Source: 21-14-0-10-47-8 sp966211795 (GTDB lineage: Bacteria > Bdellovibrionota > Bdellovibrionia > Bdellovibrionales > Bdellovibrionaceae). From it: a DNA stretch of 64,000 nt. The translations under genes were made by a program, and so were the position numbers. Positions 35,877-44,688 of the stretch are shown piece by piece. The notes below the pieces were generated by a model. The model did no database searches. It was not told the origin of the DNA and was given only the letters and a program-made list of their open reading frames with translations. Location: the NCBI GenBank assembly GCA_966211795.1, contig CBIHNW010000008.1, forward strand, positions 130,221-194,220. The letters run 5' to 3'. Within the stretch, counting starts at the first letter, position 1. Each line of letters starts with the position of its first letter.

Positions 35877-37145
35877 ATGAAGCCGTTGTCATTCACGAAA
35901 GCCCTGTCGATTCTGCTCATCCTTGCGGCGGCTTGTCTGGCTCAGGCCGAAACGGTCTGCAAGACCGTATACGGGCCCTCGGCGATCAGCCTGCGGCGGT
36001 CCATCGAAATGCGCCAGAAGATTCAGACTTTTTACGAGTCCCGTTTGCGAAAGACGACCGACCTTCGCGAGAGCCTGATCGCCAAACTGATGTCTGAGAT
36101 TTCCAAAACGTGGCAGCAAAAAGAGGATCTGAAAAAAACGGCCCCGCAAAGTGTTGGTGGCATTCCGTTGGATTTTTCACAGATTCCAAACGTGTTGATC
36201 TCGAAAGAGACCTTGTCCGCACTGCAGTCCGCATTTGGTCCTGACGTGTGGAGGCTGGGACCCCGCCAGCATCAAGAGCTGATCGCTCATGCCGAGAAAT
36301 CCGCCAGAAAAGATGCCTATCTGCAATGGCTCAACCGAAATTACACTCTTTCCGTTCCGGCCCCCGAAAGACCCGAGATTGATTCGGTTCGGATTTTGTT
36401 TAATGCTTTCCTTTTGCCCCCGTATCCACTGGGATTGCCGCCGCGTTTGGCTTTTTTGCGCCTGTACGAAATTTTGGATCCGAACGTGACCGACACGCAA
36501 AGAAAGATAATGACGGACCTTGTGCAGCTGCAACGAGTGAAAAACACTCTCGAGGAAGATCTTGAAAATCTACATTCCACCAATGGATCGGCCGGGGCTT
36601 GGGACGCGGCCGGGCTCGCGCCATCACTGGACGAAGCGCGATTGAATCTGCAGGACATCTTGAGCCGTCAGGAACGACAATTCGGTGCTCGATTTCCAAG
36701 GGTAAGTTTTGAAAGAGCTCATATTTTGATTCGAAAAAATGATCCCGCCATCCGATTTTTATTCGACTCGCCGAATGGAGCCGACAGCACGGTGCCTTCG
36801 ATGAAAGATTCGACGCCGGCGCCGGCGGTCTCGACACAGGCGATGGAAAGTTTAAAAAGCAAATTGGGGTTACCCGAGGCATTTCCAACCACCGAATTGG
36901 AATCGACCCTGCGGATCCTATTTCGATCGGGCACACAGTTGATCGATGCAAAATATCAGGCGTTTCTAGTTGAAGCTTTCATGAGTGAAGGCAGCGCGAA
37001 GACTGTCTTGCAGATTCGAAATCTTGAGACCTTGATTGATTACATGCAATCGATGGAAGACTGGAATTATTATTACCTGTCCCTGCACGAGCGCGTTCAC
37101 CGACTGTATCAGTCCTCGGGCAGTTTTAGGTTTCCGCCAATCTGA
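35877..37145 (+). CDS. Secreted protein of unknown function
   Basis: 422 residues, signal peptide MKPLSFTKALSILLILAAACLAQA, two cysteines just around its end. Mature protein is helix-rich with several heptad-like segments (e.g. SRQERQFGARF, LQRVKNTLEEDLENL) and no known motif. It is the third gene in a run of secreted proteins on the plus strand after the pilin-like pair. Its last 37 bases overlap, convergently, the pseudouridine synthase gene. Confidence 0.6.
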   Translation: MKPLSFTKALSILLILAAACLAQAETVCKTVYGPSAISLRRSIEMRQKIQTFYESRLRKTTDLRESLIAKLMSEISKTWQQKEDLKKTAPQSVGGIPLDFSQIPNVLISKETLSALQSAFGPDVWRLGPRQHQELIAHAEKSARKDAYLQWLNRNYTLSVPAPERPEIDSVRILFNAFLLPPYPLGLPPRLAFLRLYEILDPNVTDTQRKIMTDLVQLQRVKNTLEEDLENLHSTNGSAGAWDAAGLAPSLDEARLNLQDILSRQERQFGARFPRVSFERAHILIRKNDPAIRFLFDSPNGADSTVPSMKDSTPAPAVSTQAMESLKSKLGLPEAFPTTELESTLRILFRSGTQLIDAKYQAFLVEAFMSEGSAKTVLQIRNLETLIDYMQSMEDWNYYYLSLHERVHRLYQSSGSFRFPPI

Positions 37146-37834
37146 AAAAGCGCTTCGATTTTTTGCCAATTCTCGCAATCAGGGGCCTGAATTTCCAGCT
37201 GCTGCTGGGACCAAGGATGCCGAAACGAAAGTGCGGTCGCCCGCAGGCACAGCCCCGGAATTTTCAAGTCATCACGAAAGAAGCGATTGTGGTGAGAGTC
37301 GCCATGCTCGATATCGCCCAATAGGGGATGCGCGATCTGATCAAAGTGGCGACGAATTTGGTGCCATCGCCCGGTCTCGGGATGAACCTGCACCAACGAA
37401 TAGCGAGCGCTGGAATACTTTTTCCCGACGCTCACGGGGAGCTCGATGTGCTTGAGTGTTGTGTACCGGGTCCGGGCATCGATGGGATCCGCGAAGCCCG
37501 CGATTTTTAACGGAAGCTCGATCAGACCCTCCAGGGCGGTGTGGCCGCGCGCCACGGCCTGATAGGTCTTTTGCATCTCTCGGTCGGCGAAAAGTTTTGA
37601 AAGACCACGGGTGGCCTCTTTATCAAAGGCAAAGATCACCAGTCCGCTGGTCGGCGCATCCAGGCGATGCACCGGAAAGACCGGTTGTCGAAACTTTTCC
37701 CGCAAAGCATACAGGCAGATTTTTTCGGGTGGGGTGGGAAAGGCCGACCTTTCGGGCGGGTGAACGAAATAGCCGGCGGGCTTATCGATCACAAAAAAGT
37801 ATTCGTCTTGGTACACAATCTTCGTGTCTGACAC
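37109..37834 (-). CDS. truC: RluA-family pseudouridine synthase, TruC-like
   Basis: 241 residues. The catalytic motif is VHRLDAPTSG (Asp nucleophile), with earlier KPAGYFVHP and later TGRWHQIRRHF and HPLLGD. The length and the short N-terminus, lacking an S4 domain, fit TruC (tRNA pseudouridine-65) better than RluC/RluD; target tRNA or rRNA is not proven. It faces the secreted protein gene and overlaps its end. Confidence 0.83.
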   Translation of the reverse strand: MSDTKIVYQDEYFFVIDKPAGYFVHPPERSAFPTPPEKICLYALREKFRQPVFPVHRLDAPTSGLVIFAFDKEATRGLSKLFADREMQKTYQAVARGHTALEGLIELPLKIAGFADPIDARTRYTTLKHIELPVSVGKKYSSARYSLVQVHPETGRWHQIRRHFDQIAHPLLGDIEHGDSHHNRFFRDDLKIPGLCLRATALSFRHPWSQQQLEIQAPDCENWQKIEALFQIGGNLKLPED

Positions 37835-38023
37835 GTGGGCTCTATATCATCTTGAATCCGGAGAAGGAATTGAATTTCGAATTCTTTTTCACCTCTCAAG
37901 AAAAGGTGGAAATGGTCCGGGTTTAAAATGTATCCGTGAGCTGAAATCTTGCTACCGAGATTTGTGAGCTTCCGTCATAATATCTTTGCCGAGCCACCAT
38001 CTGCAACCTCGAGAGCTCGGTAC

Positions 38024-38866
38024 ATGACGGGAAAGAAAATGGCTCAAAAAGCATCGAAAAAAAAGAACGGGACCAAAACCAAACGCCATTCAAAACAGAA
38101 ACTTCGTCGCTGGGTCATCAAGGCCGGCAGCAAGATGGTTTGTGAAGGGGGCCCCCTTTTGATGCGCGCTTGGATGCAACAGGTGGCCGATCTTCGGCAG
38201 AAACACAACATCGAAGTGATTTGGGTGACCTCGGGCGCGATTGCCTGGGCCGTGCAGAAAACGAATTTTAAAAATCCAAAACGCACGCTTCCGCAAAAGC
38301 AAGCCCTCAGTGCCATCGGTCAACCGCTGGTTATGGACCAGTACAACCTGGCCTTGGCCGCCACCAATCTGCTAGGCTCGCAAGTTCTGCTGACCGAAGG
38401 TGATATGAGCGACAAGGTCCGCCGCAAAAATCTGCAGAACACGTTGACCGAACTGTTGAAATGGCAAGTGATCCCGATCCTGAACGAAAACGATGCGGTC
38501 GCAACGGCCGAAATCAAATTCGGCGATAACGACGCCTTGGCTTCGCACGTGGCGGTGATGATGAAGGCCGAAAAATTAATTTTGATGACCGATGTGGATG
38601 GACTTTATGATGACGATCCGAAACAAAATCCCAAAGCGTCCCTGATCACCTACCGAAAAAAAGTGAGCCCTGCGGAAATGAAAATGGCCCATCAGAAAAA
38701 CAAATCCGCCCAAGGCACCGGCGGTATGTATTCGAAACTTTTAGCTGCATCTCGCGCCAATGAAGCCGGCATCGTCACGCACATGGTCCGCGGTGATTGG
38801 CCGCGAAACCTGCTCGAGGTCGCGGTCGGGCAACCGGTCGGCACGCAGATCGGCGGCAAACCATGA
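38024..38866 (+). CDS. proB: Glutamate 5-kinase, PUA-less
   Basis: 280 residues (265 from ATG 38039). Amino-acid-kinase fold: WVIKAGS...GG at the N-terminus, VTSGAIAWA, ILNENDAVA, FGDNDALASHVA, LMTDVDGLY and a GTGGM..K segment. Phosphorylates glutamate in proline synthesis. The PUA domain of E. coli ProB is absent, as in several bacteria. The first ~30 residues are an unusually lysine-rich tail (KASKKKNGTKTKRHSKQK). Stop overlaps proA start by four bases. Confidence 0.92.
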   Translation: MTGKKMAQKASKKKNGTKTKRHSKQKLRRWVIKAGSKMVCEGGPLLMRAWMQQVADLRQKHNIEVIWVTSGAIAWAVQKTNFKNPKRTLPQKQALSAIGQPLVMDQYNLALAATNLLGSQVLLTEGDMSDKVRRKNLQNTLTELLKWQVIPILNENDAVATAEIKFGDNDALASHVAVMMKAEKLILMTDVDGLYDDDPKQNPKASLITYRKKVSPAEMKMAHQKNKSAQGTGGMYSKLLAASRANEAGIVTHMVRGDWPRNLLEVAVGQPVGTQIGGKP

Positions 38867-40116
38867 AACCGGGGGTTGAACAAGCGCTGCTGAAGCTTCA
38901 GAAAAATTCACGGCAGCAACGAAAGCTGAAAACAGAACTGAAAAACCAAGTTCTGCAGCAGTTGGCGCAAAAACTGGAAACGGAAACCCCTCAGATTTTG
39001 TCGGCAAATAAAATCGATCTCGAGAATCTATCGGCAGAGACCACCCCGGCCTTTCGCGATCGGCTGACCTTAAATCCGCAGCGGATCCAAGCTATGAGCG
39101 AAAGTCTGCGCCAAGTGGCGAAGCTCGCCGATCCGGTCGGAGAGCTGGTCGAAGAAAAAACATTGCCCAATGGATTGAAACTTCGCAAGGTTCGCGCGCC
39201 CCTGGGCGTGATCCTGATGATCTTTGAATCACGACCCAACGTGATTCTGGAAGCCTTTTCTTTGGCGTTTAAATCCGGAAACTCGATCGTGCTTCGTGGG
39301 GGCTCGGATTCCAAATACACGGCCCAAGTTTTTTACCGGTTGATGCAAGAAGAGTTGGCAAAGCAGGGTCTGCAGGAAAGTGCTTTTCACGGCATCGAAG
39401 ATTACGATCGTTCGCTGGTGGAAGAATTGCTGAAACGGAAAGACCTCATCGATATCGTCGTTCCGCGTGGCGGAGAGAAGCTGATTGAATTTGTGCAACG
39501 AACCGCCTTGATGCCGATTATCAAGAACGACCGCGGATTGTGCCATGCTTATGTCGATGACGAAGCCGATCTCGAGATGGCGGTCCGGATCGTCAACAAC
39601 GGAAAAACTCAGCGACCGGGGGTTTGCAACTCATTGGAAACCGTATTGGTTCATCAAGCTGTTGCCGAGAGATTTTTGCCAAAATTGTATGAAATCACGA
39701 ATCCCGTTGGCCTTCGGTGGCACGTTGATGCCGCCAGCGAAAAAATTCTGCAAGGCCGGGCCCGGGTTCAGCTGGCGACCGGGGAAGATTGGAACACGGA
39801 ATACCTGGATCAAATTCTCAATTGCCGCATTGTCACCGGCTTCGAACAAGCGATCGAGCACATCGAAAAGTATGGCTCAAAGCATTCTGAAACCATCATC
39901 ACCGCCAATGAACAAAAAGCGCGACGGTTTCAAGAAGATATTGATGCCGCCGCTGTGTACTGGAATGCTTCGACCCGCTTCACCGACGGCTTTGAGTTCG
40001 GTTTGGGCGGAGAACTTGGGATCAGCACCCAGAAACTGCACGTTCGCGGCCCCGTGGGGCTGCGAGAGCTCACGACCCCAAGATGGATCATCGACGGGCA
40101 TGGCCAGATACGTTAA
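38863..40116 (+). CDS. proA: Gamma-glutamyl phosphate reductase
   Basis: 417 residues of the aldehyde-dehydrogenase superfamily. It reduces glutamyl-5-phosphate with NADPH for proline synthesis. Marks are IFESRPNV, LRGGSDS, VPRGGEKL, the catalytic cysteine in RPGVCNSLET, and the conserved C-terminal GGELGISTQKLHVRGPVGL. ATG 38863 (ATGA overlap) gives the usual family size. Confidence 0.96.
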   Translation: MKPGVEQALLKLQKNSRQQRKLKTELKNQVLQQLAQKLETETPQILSANKIDLENLSAETTPAFRDRLTLNPQRIQAMSESLRQVAKLADPVGELVEEKTLPNGLKLRKVRAPLGVILMIFESRPNVILEAFSLAFKSGNSIVLRGGSDSKYTAQVFYRLMQEELAKQGLQESAFHGIEDYDRSLVEELLKRKDLIDIVVPRGGEKLIEFVQRTALMPIIKNDRGLCHAYVDDEADLEMAVRIVNNGKTQRPGVCNSLETVLVHQAVAERFLPKLYEITNPVGLRWHVDAASEKILQGRARVQLATGEDWNTEYLDQILNCRIVTGFEQAIEHIEKYGSKHSETIITANEQKARRFQEDIDAAAVYWNASTRFTDGFEFGLGGELGISTQKLHVRGPVGLRELTTPRWIIDGHGQIR

Positions 40117-40187
40117 ATCTGGGAACCGAAATACCTTCACCTGACCCGAAATCTTTGCTTACAATGAGGACCGCGAGGTTTCGAGCT

Positions 40188-41138
40188 ATGAAGAAGAATC
40201 CATGGATGATGTTGGGCGTTTTGCTTTTCGTGTTTATGTCGCTGTTCGTGTTCTTGGTCGGGAGCTCGGCGATTTCGCTCTTCGGCGGCAGTGATCAGAA
40301 GCTGCATCTGATGTCGAATAACTCGATCCTGCATCTCAAGCTCGAGGGCGTGATCATCGACGGCGAAAGATTCTTGAAGGCGCTTAAAAAATATCGCGAC
40401 GAAAAAGAAATCAAGGCCATCGTTGTTGAGATCAATTCGCCCGGCGGTGTGGTGGGTCCTTCTCAGGAAATTTACGAAGAGATCAAACGCACGCGCACCG
40501 AATTTCACAAACCGGTCGTGGCGGTGACTTCAGGCATGATGGCCAGCGGGGCTTTCTACTCGGCGGTCGCGGCGGATAAAATCATCGTCGCTCAGGGGGC
40601 ACTGGTGGGATCTATCGGCGTGATCATGGAATTTGCGAATCTCGAAAAACTGTACGATTGGGCCAAGGTCTCTCGCTACAGCATCACCACCGGAAAATTT
40701 AAAGATTCCGGTGCCGAATACCGCAGCATGCGCGAAGACGAGCGCGCCCTTTTCCAAGAGATGATCAATGAAGTCTGGGAGCAGTTCAAAGATGCGGTCG
40801 CTGAAGGTCGCAACATGAAAAAAGAGCAGATCGAGCCCTACGCCGATGGCCGAGTTTTCACCGGCGCGAAAGCCGTGAAGCTGGGGCTGGCGGACGAAGT
40901 CGGGACTGTCGATCACGCCTTTGATGTGGCGGCCGAGCTTGCAAAGATGGGTGATTTTGAAATTTTCGAAGTTCCGAAACATCGTCCTGGCATTCTGGAA
41001 ATGTTCGGTGGCAACGACGATGAGGCCAGCAGTGTCAGCAAGCTCGCCGATCGCGTGACGGATCAAGTGATGGACCGTGTTTTCAAAGCGAACTTGATGA
41101 ATCAACCTCTGTTCTTGATGCCGGGATACTGGCGCTAG
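40188..41138 (+). CDS. sppA: Signal peptide peptidase SppA, short form
   Basis: 316 residues, single N-terminal membrane anchor (WMMLGVLLFVFMSLFVFLVG), periplasmic protease domain of family S49. The nucleophile is the serine in GMMASGAFYSA and the general base lysine lies in TTGKFKDSG; INSPGG and VGSIGV are also conserved. It cuts leftover signal peptides. Length is that of the half-size (SohB/Gram-positive) type. The GAGGTT element eight bases back supports ATG 40188. Confidence 0.93.
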   Translation: MKKNPWMMLGVLLFVFMSLFVFLVGSSAISLFGGSDQKLHLMSNNSILHLKLEGVIIDGERFLKALKKYRDEKEIKAIVVEINSPGGVVGPSQEIYEEIKRTRTEFHKPVVAVTSGMMASGAFYSAVAADKIIVAQGALVGSIGVIMEFANLEKLYDWAKVSRYSITTGKFKDSGAEYRSMREDERALFQEMINEVWEQFKDAVAEGRNMKKEQIEPYADGRVFTGAKAVKLGLADEVGTVDHAFDVAAELAKMGDFEIFEVPKHRPGILEMFGGNDDEASSVSKLADRVTDQVMDRVFKANLMNQPLFLMPGYWR

Positions 41139-41146
41139 GAAAGATC

Positions 41147-41779
41147 GTGGCAAAAAAATCATCTCCGAAACCCAAAGCAAAAATGAAAGTCGCGGCGAGA
41201 AAATCGTCTGGCGCCAAGACTGCGCCAGTCCATCACGGTGGGCACAGCGAAATTTTCGTGCAAGCGGGGAAAGAGATTTGGCCCCTGGAACGAGATGTTC
41301 TGTTTCGTCCGGATCGATTTAAATATGTGCGCAAATTGATTCATCCGGAAGGCTGCGTTTTTTGTACGGCGGCCAAAGAAAAAGCGGGTTTTGACACTTT
41401 GTGCATCTATAAATCCCAGCACTCGATGATCATCTTGAACAAGTTCCCATACAACTCGGGTCACCTGCTTGTCATTCCACAGAATCACGAAGGCGACATG
41501 CTGAAGCTTTCAGATGCCCAGTTCAAAGATCTTCACCAAACGCTAAAGCTCGCGATCGATGCGCTTCGCCAGGTCTATCAGCCAGGTGGGATGAACGTGG
41601 GTCTGAATTTAGGAGCGGTGGCGGGCGCCGGCATTCCGGATCATCTGCACTATCATGTCATCCCACGTTGGTCGGGGGATCTGAACTTTTTCCCCTTGGT
41701 CGCGGAAACGAAGACGGTGATTGAATCTCTTGAGATGACCTTTGATCGTCTGGTAGCCTATTTCCAGGCAGCAACTTAA
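41147..41779 (+). CDS. HIT-family nucleotide hydrolase/phosphorylase
   Basis: 210 residues. C-terminal HIT domain with HLHYHVIPRW, the histidine triad, and a GCVFC zinc-ligand pair upstream, the Ap4A phosphorylase/hydrolase-like (AP4A_phos) form. A 30-residue lysine-rich tail (KSSPKPKAKMKV) precedes the domain. GTG 41147 start with AGGA eight bases before. Between sppA and the rhomboid gene with 8- and 10-base gaps, so part of one operon. Confidence 0.88.
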   Translation: MAKKSSPKPKAKMKVAARKSSGAKTAPVHHGGHSEIFVQAGKEIWPLERDVLFRPDRFKYVRKLIHPEGCVFCTAAKEKAGFDTLCIYKSQHSMIILNKFPYNSGHLLVIPQNHEGDMLKLSDAQFKDLHQTLKLAIDALRQVYQPGGMNVGLNLGAVAGAGIPDHLHYHVIPRWSGDLNFFPLVAETKTVIESLEMTFDRLVAYFQAAT

Positions 41780-41789
41780 AGCGAGATCT

Positions 41790-42560
41790 ATGAGCCGCAA
41801 TCAAATGCAAATGAACATCTCCATCACTCCAACGGTCAAATGGTTGATCATCATCAACGTCGTCGTGTGGTTGGGATGCCAGGTGATCCTTGAGCAGTAT
41901 GTTGGTTCTTTGGTGGGTGGTATTGCTTTTTCCAAGTGGTTCGCGCTCTATCCGGCCAAAGTTTTGTATGACTTTTCGATCTGGCAGCTTTTCACCTACA
42001 TGTTTTTGCACACCTTTCAGGTCACGCACATCTTGTTCAATATGCTGATGTTGTGGTTCCTGGGGGCCGAGCTCGAAGCTCGTTGGGGACGCAAATTTTT
42101 TCTGGCTTATTACCTGATCACGGGTGTCGGCGCTGGATTTATCTACTGCTTGGGCACTTGGATCTATTACCTGATCAAACCCGGAACGACCGCCTTGGTG
42201 GTGCCTGTGATGGGAGCATCGGGTGCGATCTTTGGACTTTTGCTAGCTTACGGGATCCTGTTCGGCGAGCGCACAATTTACGCATTGGGCGTGATTCCGA
42301 TGAAGGCCAAGTTCTTCGTCATGATCATGGGCTTTGTCGAGCTGGCGTCGCTTTTGACATCCGATGTCAATGGCGGTGATGTCGCATACTTGGCCCACTT
42401 GGGTGGTTTGATCTCAGGCTACATCACGCTTCTGGGTTGGACTCGCTTGCAGCAAGTTTTGTGGACCCGCAAGACCAAGAAAAAGAACCGCAACCTGCGC
42501 CTGGTTGTCGATAACGACAAGCCGTCAAAGACAGGCGAAGGCCCCAAATACTGGAACTAA
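41790..42560 (+). CDS. Rhomboid-family intramembrane serine protease
   Basis: 256 residues with six or seven helices. The catalytic serine is in GASGAIFG and the paired histidine in AHLGGLISG; the HILFNMLMLWFLG helix is typical. The cytosolic C-terminal tail is lysine/arginine-rich. Rhomboids cut single-span membrane proteins; the substrate is unknown. Last gene of the sppA-HIT-rhomboid operon; its stop codon begins a long inverted repeat. Confidence 0.9.
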   Translation: MSRNQMQMNISITPTVKWLIIINVVVWLGCQVILEQYVGSLVGGIAFSKWFALYPAKVLYDFSIWQLFTYMFLHTFQVTHILFNMLMLWFLGAELEARWGRKFFLAYYLITGVGAGFIYCLGTWIYYLIKPGTTALVVPVMGASGAIFGLLLAYGILFGERTIYALGVIPMKAKFFVMIMGFVELASLLTSDVNGGDVAYLAHLGGLISGYITLLGWTRLQQVLWTRKTKKKNRNLRLVVDNDKPSKTGEGPKYWN

Positions 42561-42661
42561 AAGCTGTCCCAGAAAGCCAAGCTCAGCGTTGCTGCGTCCT
42601 AGACGTCCATGCGGACGCCGTCATCCTTGCGCCTTGATCTTGGCTTCCTGGAACAGCTTTT
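42558..42661 (+). repeat. Long extragenic inverted repeat after rhomboid gene
   Basis: Arms of about 28 bases (42558-42585 and 42634-42661; TAAAAGCTGT...AGCCAAG) with three mismatches, enclosing a second hairpin (GTCC-ATGC-GGAC). The right arm ends CAGCTTTTA, so it may terminate the operon; size and structure are larger than the window's other terminators and look like an extragenic palindromic element. Confidence 0.65.
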
Positions 42662-42806
42662 AGTCTGCTCTCCGCTTCTTGGCGGTCGAGGCGGGATCGG
42701 AAGCGGGAATTGATGCGGGTTTTGGGGGGCTTGGGTTGTTGTGCTGGCTTTTTGGTGATGGATTTGTTAGATCTGGGGGTTCTTGGTTACATTTTTGGAG
42801 GTTTTT

Positions 42807-42998
42807 ATGTCTTTGGATAAAGCACTGAAAAATTTGAAGTTTGATGTTCGTATGACGGAATTCAACGTGAACAACGGTGTGATCACCAAAGATGAGCTCA
42901 AAGCTCACCTGAGCCAGTTGCCAGATTCTGGCAACAACTCTGAGAAACTGTCGATCGAAGAGGGCCGCGGTTCTTCTTCAGACGATACTCAGCACTAG
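42807..42998 (+). CDS. Small conserved-looking cytosolic protein, 63 aa
   Basis: 63 residues, MSLDKALKNLKFDVRMTEFNVN onward, GGAGG exactly five bases before the ATG, own terminator 27 bases after the stop. Charged, serine-rich C-terminus (SSSDDTQH). No signal peptide, no domain recognised. The strong ribosome site and tight terminator argue for a well-expressed protein. The upstream gap (42662-42796) is G/T-rich. Confidence 0.72.
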   Translation: MSLDKALKNLKFDVRMTEFNVNNGVITKDELKAHLSQLPDSGNNSEKLSIEEGRGSSSDDTQH

Positions 42999-43024
42999 TT
43001 TCCAGATGTTACAGGCTCTGTAAT

Positions 43025-43060
43025 TAAAAAAGCCTCGCATTTCGCGGGGCTTTTTTATTT
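43025..43060 (+). terminator. Rho-independent terminator after the 63-aa gene
   Basis: AAAAAAGCC / GGCTTTTTT with TCGC/GCGG inner pairs and a three-base loop, followed by ATTTT. Confidence 0.85.
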
Positions 43061-43115
43061 TGTTTGAATGATCAGAAAAATTGATCCAAGTTTGGCATAG
43101 GTTCTTGGAAATCAT

Positions 43116-44635
43116 CTACCGATAGATAAATTCACAAACGTCACCCATTTTGATTTTTGTCAGCAGACGGTTGTAAACCGGCCGGAGAGTGCTGCCCGCG
43201 CCTGCTGTCATCGGAAAATTCCGACGCATTTTTTCGGTTCCAAATAAATAGCGAATCGCTTTCGACGTTTTTGTCCGTGTTTCGAGGATGGCTTCAAGAT
43301 TTCCACTGGGAATGTTGCTATAAATTTGACTGTAGAGAAGAACTTCGAAAATCCGGCCTAAATCATTGTCGGTCAATTTTCTATGATCATAGTAATCAAG
43401 CAGCGTGTTTAGAAAATGTTCGATCATGGCGGGATAAAGTGTTTGGGTCAGTTCCTTTCCTTCTGGTTTGGCGAATAAAGTTCGTTGTTCGACCAAGAAG
43501 TGTTCGAAAGCGGTGAGCATTTGGCTGCCATTGTTCGAAGCGTTCAGCTGGAACTTTGGAATGAGATGCCCCTCGGCCGTCCTGATTTCCAGATCTGACA
43601 GTTCGGGAAGCCTAGATTCCAGCTTCATGAAATAGTTTTTCTTCCGCTCGCTTCGCTTTTTCGGCCTCGAGACGGCGTTTTTCTCTTTCCGCATTCTCTT
43701 TCTGCTCCTTCAGGGCAATCTGGGCCAAATGGATCTTTTCTTTGATTTCGGCATATTGGGGCGAATCAACGGGATGCAAAGTCTGACCTTGCTCCAGCAG
43801 ATAGGATTGGAGCCGAGACAAATATTCCGGCGTCGTGACCTCTTTGATCAGGCTGATGAATTCCTGAAAAGTATTGGTGCGATTCGACAGCTGAAATGAC
43901 TGCTTGGGGATGGCCACAAGCTTGCCATTTGGGTCGGTGGTGACAGTCGCGAAGGTGTCGTGCCAGGGCGAGCTGTAGGCCATTCCTCTGAGACTTGTGG
44001 AGGTGGAGAAAATGGACCGCATCGCCAGGCCATCTTTCATCTCGGTGGCCTGCGTGTTTTTCTTCTCTTGAATTTCTTCTGGGGTGAGGGGAAGAACTTT
44101 CACCCGCTCGCCGGTCAGGGTCACAACATTGAAGCGCTCGATGATGTCGCTTTCGCTCAGTCCGCGATTTCTAAAATACTGAGTCACGGCTCGCGCCAAC
44201 TGCGTTGATTGAGAGCCACTGTTGAAGCTGGTCCAATCGACGATCACGAAGGGGCGATTTGATTCTTTTCCAGGAGACAAACCAAGACTGATCAGGTACT
44301 GCACCAATTGGTCCGGCGTCATGGCCGAGAAAATGGGAGTGCTCAGGTTGATGAACTGAATTCGCTCACCCTGGCCATATTGGTCGTAAACGGCCTGCAT
44401 GGCATTCGAGGCTAGCGAAGTGTCGCGTCCTAAGAAACCGTAGATCGCATTCGGATAAAGTTTCTGAAGCGAGGCGATCAATTCTGGCAGCCCATCGCGA
44501 ATGGCGGTCACATGCGACGTCGGCCGCTGCATCTTGCGGTTGATCAGTTCTTGCTGCACTTTGTTTTGCGCCAAAGCCGCCGTCGGCAACAAGAGCGCTG
44601 CCAGGGCGAAAGTGCACTGCCTTCACCCTTGTCAT
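43116..44635 (-). pseudogene. Frameshifted paralog of the neighbouring secreted protein
   Basis: Translates as two pieces (43612-44592 and 43116-43694) that line up end to end with the intact 538-residue protein to its left. One shift lies at a run of five A on the coding strand (43636-43640): removing one A fuses EE into NYFMKLESR. A second shift lies at GGG/CCC 44604-44606: removing one base joins MTRVKAVHFR to a proper signal peptide LAALLLPTAALAQNKV. Both lesions are single-base additions in homopolymers, so either a decaying copy or sequencing errors. It also lacks ~20 residues after the signal region relative to its paralog. No other stop codons interrupt it, so decay would be recent. 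Confidence 0.7.
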
Positions 44636-44688
44636 ACGAGTTTGGTTCAACGCTAGAAATTTCCAGACGGCCACGGCGGGCCGGCCAA

